NCBI RefSeq assembly: GCF_000010305.1
Contig: NC_012489.1
Coordinates: forward strand, 4,099,646-4,163,645
Source: Gemmatimonas aurantiaca T-27
GTDB lineage: Bacteria; Gemmatimonadota; Gemmatimonadetes; Gemmatimonadales; Gemmatimonadaceae
Length of the DNA: 64,000 nucleotides
Reading direction: 5' to 3'
The translations under genes were made by a program, and so were the position numbers. This document shows positions 25,733-34,183 of this stretch, piece by piece; position 1 is the stretch's first letter, and each line of letters begins with the position of its first letter. The notes beneath the pieces were generated by a model. The model worked only from the letters and a program-made list of their open reading frames with translations, did not search any database and was not told the DNA's origin.

Positions 25733-26502
25733 GCCGACCGACGGAGCTGCTCCGTGTGGCGATCGCCGAGGACGAGCCGCTCGCACGGCGCGCGCTGCGA
25801 CGCATGCTCCAGGAGGATCCGGCGGTGCTGCTCGTGGCCGAAGTAGAAGATGTGGCGGCGCTGACGGCGCTCCTCCGGCACCCGACTCCCGTCGATGTCC
25901 TGTTTCTCGATGTCCGCATGCCCGGCGGGTCTGTATTCGAGTGCCTGCCGTTGGTTCGACCGGAGACGCTGGTGGTCTTCACGACGGCACATGCCGAGCA
26001 TGCCGCGGCGGCGTTCGACCTCGATGCCGTGGACTATCTACGCAAACCGTTCGGCGCGCGCCGGGTCCACGAGGCGCTCGAGCGGGTGCGCCGACGCCGT
26101 CGGATCACGCCCACGCGGACCGACGCCGACGGACACCTGCTGGTACGCGTCGGCGTGCGCGACGTGCCGGTGCGCCTGGCGAGCGTGTGGCGCTTTGAAG
26201 GGGCAGACGACTGCGTGCGCGTGGTGACGGCCGATCGCAAACTCCTCCACGCGGTCACGCTACAGTCGCTGGAGGAAGCGCTCGCGGCGCAGGGGTTTCT
26301 GCGCATCCATCGGCGGCACCTTGTCAACAGCGGCGCGATTCGGGCACTCGTACCCCATGATGCGCATCGACTGGCCGTTGAATTGCCCAACGGCGACCGA
26401 CTGGTGGCCAGTCGCCGAGGTACCTCAGTACTGCGTGCCTGGTCGCAGCGCGCGGCCGGCGCCGCGGCGGCCGATCACTCTGCCGGGGGCACCCGCAGTT
26501 GA
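25729..26502 (+). CDS. LytTR family response regulator
   Basis: A 257-residue protein starting with ATG at 25729, overlapping the kinase stop. The receiver domain (8-125) carries acidic pair EDE, phospho-acceptor Asp in LFLDVRMPGG, and Lys in YLRKPF. The LytTR DNA-binding domain (about 140-245) contains GFLRIHRRHLVNSGAIRAL. The regulon is not evident. The 3' end overlaps the convergent amidohydrolase gene by 28 bases. Confidence 0.93.
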   Translation: MSRPTELLRVAIAEDEPLARRALRRMLQEDPAVLLVAEVEDVAALTALLRHPTPVDVLFLDVRMPGGSVFECLPLVRPETLVVFTTAHAEHAAAAFDLDAVDYLRKPFGARRVHEALERVRRRRRITPTRTDADGHLLVRVGVRDVPVRLASVWRFEGADDCVRVVTADRKLLHAVTLQSLEEALAAQGFLRIHRRHLVNSGAIRALVPHDAHRLAVELPNGDRLVASRRGTSVLRAWSQRAAGAAAADHSAGGTRS

Positions 26503-27809
26503 ACACCTTGCTTCACGCGGTCACGAATGTCCAGTAGGCATTCGCGCCGGTTGAGCGGATTGCACCCCAAGGTCAGAAAGCTGGCCTCGTAGCCCGCGCG
26601 CAGGATACCGATCCGACGACCTGGGAAGATGGCCTGAGGCGTCGTCACGCTGCGCAGCCGAATGAGACTGGAAGCGTCGCCCCCGAGTACATCCACCAGC
26701 GCCGTTGCATCGCGCACGATGATCTCGGCATCGGAGTAGGTGTCCGACCCCGTGAGCAGTCGCGCTCCATATCGCTGCAGCAGCCTGATGTTCTCATCGA
26801 ACACCGTGCGTACACGGCGCTGTGCTGCACTGTCACGCGCCGACCCACGGGCTAGACCGATAGTGGGCACGACAGGGATGCCGGAGGCCCCGATCCGACG
26901 GGCGAGCGGCTCAGTCAAGCGATAGCGATCGAGTGTGCTGTCGGCGGCGTCCGCCACCCCGTACCCCGGAACGTGGGCAAGTCCGTCGATGCCGCCATCC
27001 ATGGCAAGCTGCACATCATAGGCGGTTTCGACGTGTGCCCAGGCCTTCCGCCCCATCGCGTGCGCGGAGTCGATGAGCGGTCGGACCACGTCGGCGCTCA
27101 GCCCGTAGCTGCCGGCGCGAGTCGAGTCGACGAGAATGGTACGGCGATGCTCGGTGTCCAGTAGCATCACCTTGAGAACGGGTACGGTATCGCGGCGGAG
27201 TCGCCGAACAACCGCTGGCAGTTGGGGCAGGCTGTCGAGCGTGAGGTAGACATCTCCTTCGCGGGCCCGACTGCGGGCAGCAGCCAAGCGCTGCGTGGGA
27301 TCGCTCGGGAACGGCACGCGATTGAGGCCGAGTGACTCGTACAACAGCTCCGGATGGCCACCATAGGCGGTTACCGGGGTGTTGGCGTACGCGGCATCGA
27401 TGCTCGCGGGCGTATTGATCTGGCCGGCTAACTCTCGACGTCCGGCACGACTGTTTCCAAGCACCTGCACGTAGAAGACACCCGCCCGCAGGTAGAGATC
27501 TCGAATAGCGTCGAAGTTGAAGCCGCCGTCGGGGCTATGGGTGTGCGCATCACCATACGGCGGGACCACGTACTGGCCGCGCATGGGTACGATACTGTCG
27601 GCGCCACGGGTGGGCGGTGCCACAAAGCGACCGTTGCGAACGAAGCGCGATCCGCGTTCAAAGCGCGCCCCCGCAAACCAGTGCGCATCGCGATACTCCA
27701 CGACGCGTGTGGTATCGAGCGCCGGCTGGGCGTTTGCGATGCCGGTGGTGCTGCCGCTCAGTAGGAGCGCGATCAGCGTGCCGCGGCCGGTGTGGATGAG
27801 GAAAGTCAT
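26475..27809 (-). CDS. Amidohydrolase family protein, secreted
   Basis: A 444-residue protein with a signal peptide (cleavage near GIANAQ). It shows the amidohydrolase layout: PYGDAHTHSPDGG metal-binding motif after the first strand, a His in AWAHVETAYD, a second in GGIDGLAHVPGYG and an Asp in LLTGSDTYSD. These enzymes hydrolyse amide or ester bonds of cyclic substrates or dipeptides. Substrate unknown. No partner genes on this strand. Confidence 0.85.
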   Translation of the reverse strand: MTFLIHTGRGTLIALLLSGSTTGIANAQPALDTTRVVEYRDAHWFAGARFERGSRFVRNGRFVAPPTRGADSIVPMRGQYVVPPYGDAHTHSPDGGFNFDAIRDLYLRAGVFYVQVLGNSRAGRRELAGQINTPASIDAAYANTPVTAYGGHPELLYESLGLNRVPFPSDPTQRLAAARSRAREGDVYLTLDSLPQLPAVVRRLRRDTVPVLKVMLLDTEHRRTILVDSTRAGSYGLSADVVRPLIDSAHAMGRKAWAHVETAYDVQLAMDGGIDGLAHVPGYGVADAADSTLDRYRLTEPLARRIGASGIPVVPTIGLARGSARDSAAQRRVRTVFDENIRLLQRYGARLLTGSDTYSDAEIIVRDATALVDVLGGDASSLIRLRSVTTPQAIFPGRRIGILRAGYEASFLTLGCNPLNRRECLLDIRDRVKQGVQLRVPPAE

Positions 27810-27886
27810 ACCGCAGACTGTGCACCCCTCGCAATTCGCGGCAGCGCCGACGAGCCAGGTGCCGGTGAACCGGCCAGAGCCCCCGG

Positions 27887-27918
27887 TCAGCGCATCAGCG
27901 CATCAGCGCATCAGCGCT
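27887..27918. repeat. 8-bp tandem repeat
   Basis: TCAGCGCA is repeated three times and followed by a fourth copy with one change (TCAGCGCT). It lies in the 237-bp non-coding stretch 27810-28046, which otherwise shows nothing I can support. Confidence 0.85.
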
Positions 27919-28046
27919 ACCGCCGTGGCCGGAGCTGCCGCGCCCTTCGAGTCGACTGCGCCACCCGTGGTCGAGGATCGGGTCATCGTTGAACATGACA
28001 CCGTCGATGTAGGCCATCTGGTCGGCGCGCGCGGGGCGCGTGATGG

Positions 28047-28427
28047 CTACCGTGGACTTACAAGACTTTCGTGGAGCGGCGGGTGACAAAGTTGCGACGC
28101 TTCACGACCTCGCCTCTGCTCGTGGAGCGCCTCGAATTCCTTGGGGTCGGTACCCAGGACCGCGGCCGCCGTCGAGTGACGTGTAGTAACGCCGCTCTCC
28201 AGAGCATCTTGGAGATGGCATGCCACATCGTGAGCCGCGCGTTCCTCACCATGGTTCACGAGTTCCGGATCGCTCCAGATTCGCTTTCGCTCAGACTCCA
28301 CGATGTTTGCGTAGTGAAGCCTCACAAGATGAATGTGCTGACGAAGCATCATCATCTCGTACGGGAACTCACCAAATCGAATGTCTATCTTCGTATCTTC
28401 CTTTGAAGAGGCGTGCTTTCGCCACAT
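28047..28427 (-). CDS. Hypothetical protein, integron cassette
   Basis: A 126-residue protein starting at ATG 28427, in the attC core. The N-terminal half is coherent (FGEFPYEMMMLRQHIHLVRL ... ANIVESERKRIWSD), followed by helix-rich LVNHGEERAAHDVACHL. No known family; no signal peptide. No attC is seen after its stop, so it is either the last cassette of this block or its attC has been lost. Confidence 0.5.
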   Translation of the reverse strand: MWRKHASSKEDTKIDIRFGEFPYEMMMLRQHIHLVRLHYANIVESERKRIWSDPELVNHGEERAAHDVACHLQDALESGVTTRHSTAAAVLGTDPKEFEALHEQRRGREASQLCHPPLHESLVSPR

Positions 28428-28498
28428 AACGTGTGCTCTTGCTGCAAGCGCTCCCCCAACCGCTACCGCCCCTCGCTCGTCGACAGCAATCGTCGAGA
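28424..28498 (-). repeat. attC site, short
   Basis: Core ACATAAC (28424-28430), arms TGCTCTTGCTGCAAGCGCTC and CGCTCGTCGACAGCAATCG, right core decayed to GTCGAGA. Resembles the 33977 site, which has the same arms. Confidence 0.65.
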
Positions 28499-28615
28499 TG
28501 GCGCGGCGCGCGAAGTCCCTGATTCTGCGAGACACTTGATGGCCGCAGCCGCGACGACGACGAACTCGTCGGACGCCTCGGGCAATGCGGTCGCCAGTGA
28601 ACGCGGCCGGTACAT
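28463..28615 (-). CDS. Possible small protein or frameshifted cassette remnant
   Basis: A 50-residue frame (MYRPRSLATAL ... LLSTSEGR) whose stop falls inside the attC, as in other cassettes of this array. A different frame directly upstream (28616-28754) reads MRVWDVLTLTRYMRQWDDVP and looks equally coherent, so this may be one gene of about 90 residues broken by a frameshift. The stretch 28428-28934 otherwise holds only two attC sites. Confidence 0.25.
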   Translation of the reverse strand: MYRPRSLATALPEASDEFVVVAAAAIKCLAESGTSRAAPSRRLLSTSEGR

Positions 28616-28746
28616 CGTCCCATTGGCGCATGTATCGCGTGAGCGTCAGGACATCCCAGACGCGCATCGGCGACGCGGCAGTCTCAATTGTGTGCTGCGA
28701 GAACGGCATCGATCGTGAGGTGGCAGGGGGCGAGTCGATTTTCCAC

Positions 28747-28848
28747 AAGGCCATGCTCTACGGCGGGTCTTTGGAACAAGGCGGCAGGCGAGCGGAGTGA
28801 GCCAGCCGCCTTCCTTAGCGCCCCGTCGGCAGCAGCGACCCGTTAGGC
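28747..28848 (-). repeat. attC site with decayed left core
   Basis: Right core GTTAGGC (28842-28848), arm CCGTCGGCAGCAGCGACC, central GGCGAGCGGAGTGAGCC motif identical in style to the 44339 and 46434 sites; left arm ATGCTCTACGGCGGG, left core lost. Confidence 0.75.
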
Positions 28849-29180
28849 GTGATGTATTGCGAGGGGCAATGCATCAAGCGCTTCATGTCGCGCAGCAGTA
28901 CGGACGCACTCCTGAACGGTGAAGCACGAGACCCTCAGGGGGCCGCGATCTCTTGCCGTCGTTTGCGACCTCCTCCCTTTCTTCGACGGCGTGGCGTCAA
29001 TCGCACAAATGGTGGACCCGGATCACGAGGTGCTGGCGGCGGGGCATTCGCCTCCCATACACGGCGAGCAACCCTCGGTGGACACCCAAATCCGGCCACC
29101 AGTCGACACCTGAAAACCGGCCACCACAGGCGAGCTGAGGCGTAGCCCGGTGGGGCGTTCCGAGAGGGACGTTTCCCGCC

Positions 29181-30746
29181 ATGAGCAACGTCTTGGACGA
29201 GACCAAACAGCAGCAGGTGATTGCGTTGGGGCGACTGGGGTGGTCGCTCCGGCGCATCGAGGCGGCGACCGGCGTCCGCCGCGAGACGATCAGTGGGTAT
29301 TTGAAGGCGACCGGCGTCGCAGTCCGCCGGCGCGGCGGCCGGCCGACGCAGTGGCCACCACCAAATCCGGCCACCACGGGCGAGGTGTCCACCGACCCGG
29401 TGTCCATCGGGACCGTGGTGGCCACGGTCGCGCGGCCGGGCCGGGCGCCGACGGCGAGCGCCTGCGAGCCGTACCGCGAGCAGATTGTGGAGGCCGTCCG
29501 CCGCGGCCGGAACGCGATGGCGATCTGGCAGGACCTCGTCGACCAGCACGGCTTCGACGGCCGCTATGCGAGTGTGCGGCGCTTCGTCGGTCGCCGGCGC
29601 GTGACGTCGCCCGAGCCGGCGGGGATCATCGAGACCGCCCCCGGCGAAGAAGCCCAAGTCGATTACGGCGAAGGGCCGATGGTGCGCGATCCCGTGAGCG
29701 GCAAATACAAACGCACGCGGCTCTTCGTGCTGACGCTCGGCTACTCGCGCAAATCCGTGCGACTGCTCACCTGGCGCTCCAGTAGTCAGCGGTGGGCGGC
29801 GCTGCATGAAGAGGCGTTTCGTCGGCTCGGCGGCACGCCCCGCGTGATTGTCCTCGACAATCTCCGTGAGGGCGTGCTCACGCCCGATGTGTACGACGCC
29901 CAGCTCAATCCGCTCTATCGCGATGTGCTCGCGCACTACGGCGTGGTCGCGCTCCCGGGTCGCGTCCGCGATCCAGATCGGAAGGGGAAAGTGGAGTCGG
30001 GGATCGGCCACACGCAGCGCACGCCGCTCAAGGGGCTGCGTTTCGAGACCCTCGACGCCGCGCAAGCGTACCTCGATCAGTGGGAGCTCCGCTGGGCGGA
30101 CACGCGCATCCATGGCACCACGAAACGCCAGGTCAGCGTGATGTTTTCGGAGGAGCGCCCGCAGCTGCAGTCGCTGCCCCTGGAACTCTTTCGCTACTAC
30201 CGGCACGGCACGCGCGTGGTGCATCTCGACGGCTGTGTGGAAGTCGAGGCCGCGTACTACAGCGTGCCGCCGGGCTGGATCGGGCAGCAAGTCGTCGTGC
30301 AGTGGGATGACCTCCACGTGCGGGTGCTCGATCCCAAGACGAGCGGGCTGCTGCGCGAACATCTGCGCACACGCCGTGGGCATCATCGCGTGGCCGATGC
30401 CGACCGTCCGACTCGCACACCGGCGAAGACGCTCGCCCTCCTCGATGTCGCGCGCAAAGCCGGGCCATCGATCAGCGCCGTGTGTGAGCACATCCACCGT
30501 ACCGAGGGCGTCCTCGCGCCGCGTCGCATCCTCGGCGTGCTCGCGCTCGCGCGCAAACACGGGCCGGCCCTCACGGAGGACGCGGCCCATTTCGCGCTCG
30601 AAGCCGGCGCGCCGTCCTATCGCTTCCTCCGGCGCTATCTCGAACGCGTGAAGCTGCCAGCCACGGCACTGAAGCAGATCGACCCGCTCATCCGCCATCT
30701 CACCGACTACCGCGCCCTCATCGAACAGCGAGCTGCCGCCTCATGA
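29181..30746 (+). CDS. istA: IS21 family transposase IstA
   Basis: A 521-residue DDE transposase. The N-terminal HTH (LGRLGWSLRRIEAATGVRRET) binds the ends. The catalytic core has EEAQVDYGEGPMVRD (first Asp), LFVLTLGYSRKSV, VIVLDNLREGV (second Asp) and RDPDRKGKVESGIGHTQR (Glu). The C-terminus is typical. It overlaps istB by four bases. A 108-bp leader from the IS end carries the inverted-repeat sites. Confidence 0.95.
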   Translation: MSNVLDETKQQQVIALGRLGWSLRRIEAATGVRRETISGYLKATGVAVRRRGGRPTQWPPPNPATTGEVSTDPVSIGTVVATVARPGRAPTASACEPYREQIVEAVRRGRNAMAIWQDLVDQHGFDGRYASVRRFVGRRRVTSPEPAGIIETAPGEEAQVDYGEGPMVRDPVSGKYKRTRLFVLTLGYSRKSVRLLTWRSSSQRWAALHEEAFRRLGGTPRVIVLDNLREGVLTPDVYDAQLNPLYRDVLAHYGVVALPGRVRDPDRKGKVESGIGHTQRTPLKGLRFETLDAAQAYLDQWELRWADTRIHGTTKRQVSVMFSEERPQLQSLPLELFRYYRHGTRVVHLDGCVEVEAAYYSVPPGWIGQQVVVQWDDLHVRVLDPKTSGLLREHLRTRRGHHRVADADRPTRTPAKTLALLDVARKAGPSISAVCEHIHRTEGVLAPRRILGVLALARKHGPALTEDAAHFALEAGAPSYRFLRRYLERVKLPATALKQIDPLIRHLTDYRALIEQRAAAS

Positions 30747-31507
30747 ACGTCACCGAACTGGATCGCGCCCTCCGCAAGCTCCGCCTCTCCGGCATGGCGG
30801 ACGTACTCGAAACGCGCCTGCGCCATGCGCAGGCCGAGCGGCTGCCGCCGCTCGATCTCGTCGCGATGCTCGTCAATGACGAACTGCAACGGCGCCAGGA
30901 TCGCCTGCTCGAACGGCGGCGTGTACAGGCCCGCTTCCGCGATCCGAACCGCTCGCTCGACTCGTTTGATTTTGCGTTTAACAAGAAGATGAATCGCGCG
31001 CTGATTTTTGAGCTCGCGACCGGCCGCTTCATCACGCAGCGCGAAGATCTGCTGCTCGTCGGTTCACCCGGTACGGGAAAGAGTCACGTGGCGCAGGCGC
31101 TCGGCCACGCGGCGATTCAGCAAGGCCATCGCGTGCTCTATCGCGAAGCGCATCTGCTCCTCGAAGAGCTCACCGACGCCACGCTCGACGGGACCCGGAA
31201 GGAGGTCTTCACGGAACTCAGCACCGTCCCACTCCTGATCATCGATGATCTCGGCATGCGAAAGCTGCCGCCCACCGCCGCCGAAGATCTGCTCGAGCTG
31301 ATCATGCGCCGCTATGAACGCGCCTCGACGATCCTCACCGCGAATCGCCCCGTCGATGACTGGGGCAAGCTGCTCGGCGACACCGCCGCCGTCACGGCGC
31401 TGCTCGACCGGCTCCTCCATCACGCCCACGTGATCACTTGCGGCCCCCGGAGCTGGCGGACCAAACTCCATGGGGCGACCGACACCACCGTCACGCCGAC
31501 CCGATAA
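30743..31507 (+). CDS. istB: IS21 helper ATPase IstB
   Basis: A 254-residue AAA+ ATPase: Walker A GSPGTGKSHVA, Walker B LLIIDDLGMRKL, sensor I and a C-terminal arm, of the usual IstB length. It works with IstA in target capture during transposition. Coupled to istA by a 4-bp overlap. Confidence 0.95.
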   Translation: MNVTELDRALRKLRLSGMADVLETRLRHAQAERLPPLDLVAMLVNDELQRRQDRLLERRRVQARFRDPNRSLDSFDFAFNKKMNRALIFELATGRFITQREDLLLVGSPGTGKSHVAQALGHAAIQQGHRVLYREAHLLLEELTDATLDGTRKEVFTELSTVPLLIIDDLGMRKLPPTAAEDLLELIMRRYERASTILTANRPVDDWGKLLGDTAAVTALLDRLLHHAHVITCGPRSWRTKLHGATDTTVTPTR

Positions 31508-31851
31508 CCAGCCTCAGCCTGTCGTCGTGGTGGCCGGTTTTGAAGTGTCGATCAGTGGCCGGATTTGAGGTGTCCACCGAGGCAACAACCACGATTGCCG
31601 CTAGCGCAATGGCGGCGAAACTCTGTAGCCAGAGTGACCAACCGCTGGCGAGGATTGCGCCGAGCAGAACGACGATGACCGTGCCGAGCACATAGCGAAC
31701 CCCGCCGCCGATCAGCGCTTCGGCCTGCTCAAACTCGGCCTCCGATAGCTCGGACATCGCCACGACATTTCGTCCGAGGCGGCGCGCTGCGGCGCGGCGA
31801 ATGTCATCGGCATCCGGTTGGTGCGACGTGATTAAAGAGGAGAATAGTGCC

Positions 31852-31975
31852 GACGAACGCCGCGTTCTGCTGCAAAGGCTCAAATAAAATTAGCTGTGAA
31901 CGAAGCAGCGCGGAGCGCTGCGTAGTTACACAGCGTACCTCAATGCCTTTGACTGCAGCAACGCTCGTTAGACAA
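31852..31975 (-). repeat. attC site
   Basis: Right core GTTAGAC (31969-31975); left core decayed to GACGAAC. Arms CGCGTTCTGCTGCAAAGGC and CCTTTGACTGCAGCAACGC; inner stem AGCTGTGAACGAAGC/GTTACACAGCG shared with 15398 and 45105. Confidence 0.8.
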
Positions 31976-32008
31976 CACGTTCGAAGACGCTCCGGCCACG
32001 CGCGAAAC

Positions 32009-32587
32009 TCAACGCGTCGTCTGGGGCAACGATGAGGGCGGTACCATTCCAAGGATTCGCATGTACGTGGCGATCTGTGCATAGTGCTCGGCCAAATCCG
32101 TCACAAACAGAATGAGGAAGCGCGCGCGGGGCGCCGTAGTCTGCTGCGGCGTTCCCTCGCCCACCGCAAACGGATCGGCGAGACTCGCATCCGAAAGCTT
32201 GGCGATTGCTTCATTGCAGAACACAAAGGATTGGCGCAATCGAGTCAATAATGTGTCTTTGGGCCATCGCGCCTTGAGCGTGTCCGCCAAGGAATCCTTC
32301 GCCGTCATCTTGCGGGTTCGATCGCCGAAACGCGAACACAATTGATAGTTGGCGTCTTCGAGATGTTGCGCGATGTATCCAATCGATTGCTGGATAGGCG
32401 TAGGCTTAAATGCGTACTGGTTCGCTGGAATGGAATCGAAGGCGGCGAGGAGCCATGTGCCATAGGGTCGTCCGAACCCTCGAAACGTCTGCGCGACCGT
32501 ATTGGAGGAGGGGGCGGCCGACGTTTGCGCAGCAAGCAGCGTCGGCGTCAGCACTGCGGCGAATAGGATCCAAAGACGTCGCATCAA
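32009..32587 (-). CDS. DinB superfamily protein, secreted, integron cassette
   Basis: A 192-residue protein with a signal peptide (LLAAQTSAA) and a DinB/YfiT-like four-helix core: the first helix has FDSIPANQYAFKPTP, followed by GYIAQHLEDANY and a C-terminal FVTDLAEHYAQIATYMR with metal-ligand-like His. DinB-fold enzymes are metal-dependent thiol transferases or hydrolases. An exported form is uncommon but does occur in Gemmatimonadota and Bacteroidota. Flanked by attC sites. Confidence 0.8.
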   Translation of the reverse strand: MMRRLWILFAAVLTPTLLAAQTSAAPSSNTVAQTFRGFGRPYGTWLLAAFDSIPANQYAFKPTPIQQSIGYIAQHLEDANYQLCSRFGDRTRKMTAKDSLADTLKARWPKDTLLTRLRQSFVFCNEAIAKLSDASLADPFAVGEGTPQQTTAPRARFLILFVTDLAEHYAQIATYMRILGMVPPSSLPQTTR

Positions 32588-32684
32588 TCACATGGGAGAG
32601 GTGGGCAACCGCGTTGTGATGCGCATTACACATCCGGTTGTCGACAGTTCCACCGAGCTTAGACGCCACTCGGAATCAAGTGTT

Positions 32685-32778
32685 GTCTAACGCCCAAGTT
32701 CACTTGCGAGCGAGTCCAACAAGAGCGCGCGAAGCGAGCATTCCCTGGATCGCTCGTCAAGTGCAACGCTCGTTAGAT
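32685..32778 (-). repeat. attC site
   Basis: Cores GTCTAAC (32685-32691) and GTTAGAT (32772-32778), 94 bp; arms AGTTCACTTGCGAGCG and TCGCTCGTCAAGTGCAACGC; central GCGCGAAGCGAGC. Confidence 0.85.
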
Positions 32779-32808
32779 AGCTGGGCGGGTCGAACTGTCG
32801 TATTCGGT

Positions 32809-32955
32809 CTATCGTTCCGCTCGGACCGGGCCGCCACACTTTGGGCATCGGACGGGAACAGGTCGAACCTTCTTGTATTCGGCCTCGCCGGGCTCTAGCA
32901 CCTCGATAACAAACGACTCTTGGCATCGGTCACAGATGAATCGCGCCTGTTTCAT
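32809..32955 (-). CDS. Small zinc-ribbon protein, integron cassette
   Basis: A 48-residue protein (MKQARFICDRCQESF ... VRCPKCGGPVRAER). Two CxxC knuckles (CDRC at residues 8-11 and CPKC near 38-41) predict a single zinc ribbon. The strands between them are typical. It lies between an attC and the TIR gene, six bases downstream of the TIR stop codon, so it may be the second gene of a two-gene cassette. It could be a nucleic-acid or protein-binding partner of the TIR protein; that is an inference. Confidence 0.7.
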   Translation of the reverse strand: MKQARFICDRCQESFVIEVLEPGEAEYKKVRPVPVRCPKCGGPVRAER

Positions 32956-32961
32956 GATTGC

Positions 32962-33903
32962 CTACTGAAGTCGTGAGATGAACGATGACCAGAGATACTC
33001 CGCCGCGCCGTGGGGCGTCATCAGCGACTCTCCGGTCGGACGGGCGAAGCCTAAGCCGCTGGCTTTGAGTCCGAGCTGAAATCCATCATCGTCGATGCGG
33101 AGGCCGTCGTTGATGCTATTGGTTGCAATCGAGTCGTTGGCGGAGTAGGCGATATCCATTCCGAACGACATACCCTCGGCTAACCAAACATGGCAACTCG
33201 TCATCTTTGAACCGCCTTGGTAGACGGCTGCTGTGAATCCGGCCGCCGACAACCTTTTGAAGCGAAACTCAATACCTGGGTTGCGATCTCTGAGCTCACC
33301 GAGAGAATTCTCAAAGAACTTGTCAATGTACGAGAAGGCCTCATCTCGGAAGCCATCTCGATCACGATCGGTAAAAGTCTTCTTCAGCCGCAAGTTGCTG
33401 GATCGTACTCCGGCATCCGGATTCACAGCTCCCGCGACCGTCTTTGGTGTCGCCACCTCGGCCTTATTCAATGACACAGCCGCTGCACGGATGTCACGAG
33501 CTACTTCTAGGAAGGCATCATTGACGTTTGGGAACTTTGCGATCGGCTTACCGTCACTGGGGGTCGCCCGCAACTTTCGAAATGGTGACTCCAGCCAGTC
33601 GCACGGCTGGAGAATGACTGGAATTACGACGGCAGTGCGTTCGTCGTGCCGTTGCAGCGCTCGCTGAGCCTCCGTCTCGTAGCAATAGTCCGACGCCAGA
33701 AAGTGGGGACTCAACAGCAAGAGGATAACATCGGCACGTTCTAGGTGCTCGCTGATTTCGCGGTCGAGGTCACTGCCCGCGGTAATGCGTCTATCATGCC
33801 ACGCACGAACGAGCCCGTTGCGCTTCAGCATGGAGAGATGGACCTCCAGCTCGTTGCGCATGGCTTCATCGTGATGAGAGTACGAAAAGAAGAGGTCGAT
33901 CAT
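32962..33903 (-). CDS. TIR domain protein, integron cassette
   Basis: A 313-residue protein. Residues 2-130 form a TIR domain: IDLFFSYSHHDE (strand A and box 1), ADVILLLLSPHFLASDYCYETE with Glu76 at the position of the catalytic glutamate of NAD-cleaving TIR enzymes, and PVILQPCDW. The C-terminal 150 residues (RLKKTFTDRDRDGF ... SFGMDIAYSANDS ... MTPHGAAEYLWSSF) form a beta-rich domain found attached to many bacterial TIRs, but its role is not established to my knowledge. No membrane segment. Bacterial TIRs commonly act in abortive phage defence by depleting NAD. Confidence 0.88.
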   Translation of the reverse strand: MIDLFFSYSHHDEAMRNELEVHLSMLKRNGLVRAWHDRRITAGSDLDREISEHLERADVILLLLSPHFLASDYCYETEAQRALQRHDERTAVVIPVILQPCDWLESPFRKLRATPSDGKPIAKFPNVNDAFLEVARDIRAAAVSLNKAEVATPKTVAGAVNPDAGVRSSNLRLKKTFTDRDRDGFRDEAFSYIDKFFENSLGELRDRNPGIEFRFKRLSAAGFTAAVYQGGSKMTSCHVWLAEGMSFGMDIAYSANDSIATNSINDGLRIDDDGFQLGLKASGLGFARPTGESLMTPHGAAEYLWSSFISRLQ

Positions 33904-33976
33904 GTGGCGTGGTGAGGCTCGCGTCGGAGTCTAGATCGAAAGCTAAATGCGAAGGTCAAGACAGAAATCGGCTGCT

Positions 33977-34111
33977 ATCTAACGTTTGCTTCTGCTGCGA
34001 GCGCTCCCATAAAATGCGGTTGTGGGGCCGCTGCATTCCTTCCATAAAGTGGAGCAGCGGCCCCACAACCGCTACCAACCCCGCGCTTGTCGGCAGCAAG
34101 CGTCGTTATGC
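33977..34111 (-). repeat. attC site with long perfect stem
   Basis: Cores ATCTAAC (33977-33983) and GTTATGC (34105-34111), 135 bp; arms CTTCTGCTGCGAGCGC and CTTGTCGGCAGCAAGCG. Inside is a perfect 19-bp inverted repeat (34016-34034 with 34054-34072) around a 19-base loop. The spacer 33904-33976 before it holds nothing else. Confidence 0.88.
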
Positions 34112-34144
34112 GGCGCCATTGCTGAGCGCGCGGCGTGAGCGCCC

Positions 34145-34175
34145 TTGACTCTATACCGTGGTATAGGGTTTATCC
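34145..34175 (+). promoter_or_regulatory. MerR-type promoter/operator
   Basis: TTGACT (34145-34150), then a 19-bp spacer holding the perfect dyad CTATACC-GT-GGTATAG (34151-34166), then TTATCC (34170-34175). A 19-bp spacer with a central dyad is the hallmark of MerR-family promoters. The merR start codon is only 9 bp after the -10, so the mRNA is leaderless or nearly so. Confidence 0.85.
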
Positions 34176-34183
34176 TACATCGT

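Larger units (their letters stand above)
29073..31582 (+). mobile_element. IS21-family insertion sequence
   Basis: A 2.51-kb element with istA and istB. Left end CCTCGGTGGACACC and right end GGTGTCCACCGAGG are perfect inverted repeats. Second-tier repeats TCCGGCCACCA and AAACCGGCCACCAC occur inside both ends, as expected of the multiple transposase sites in IS21 termini. CAAC flanks both sides (29069-29072 and 31583-31586), a target duplication. The element looks intact. Confidence 0.92.
28935..31757 (-). pseudogene. Membrane protein cassette gene interrupted by IS21
   Basis: Two parts on the minus strand: 31583-31757 (possibly from 31883) and 28935-29072. The N-terminal part reads MSELSEAEFEQAEALIGGG, then a hydrophobic stretch of about 40 residues (two TM). 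After removal of the IS and one copy of its 4-bp target duplication (CAAC), the frame continues as VVVARRVWEANAPPPAP and ends in a basic tail before a TGA at 28935. The restored product is about 100-145 residues: a small two-TM protein with a basic, Pro-rich C-terminus. No family recognised. Confidence 0.75.

Noticed and set aside
27887..27918. Possible CRISPR-like repeats
   Set aside because: An 8-bp unit repeated without spacers; a simple tandem repeat, not CRISPR. No cas genes in the window.
28935..30698. 587-codon minus-strand open frame across IS21
   Set aside because: Antisense to istA. Only its last part (28935-29072) is real, as the tail of the interrupted cassette gene.
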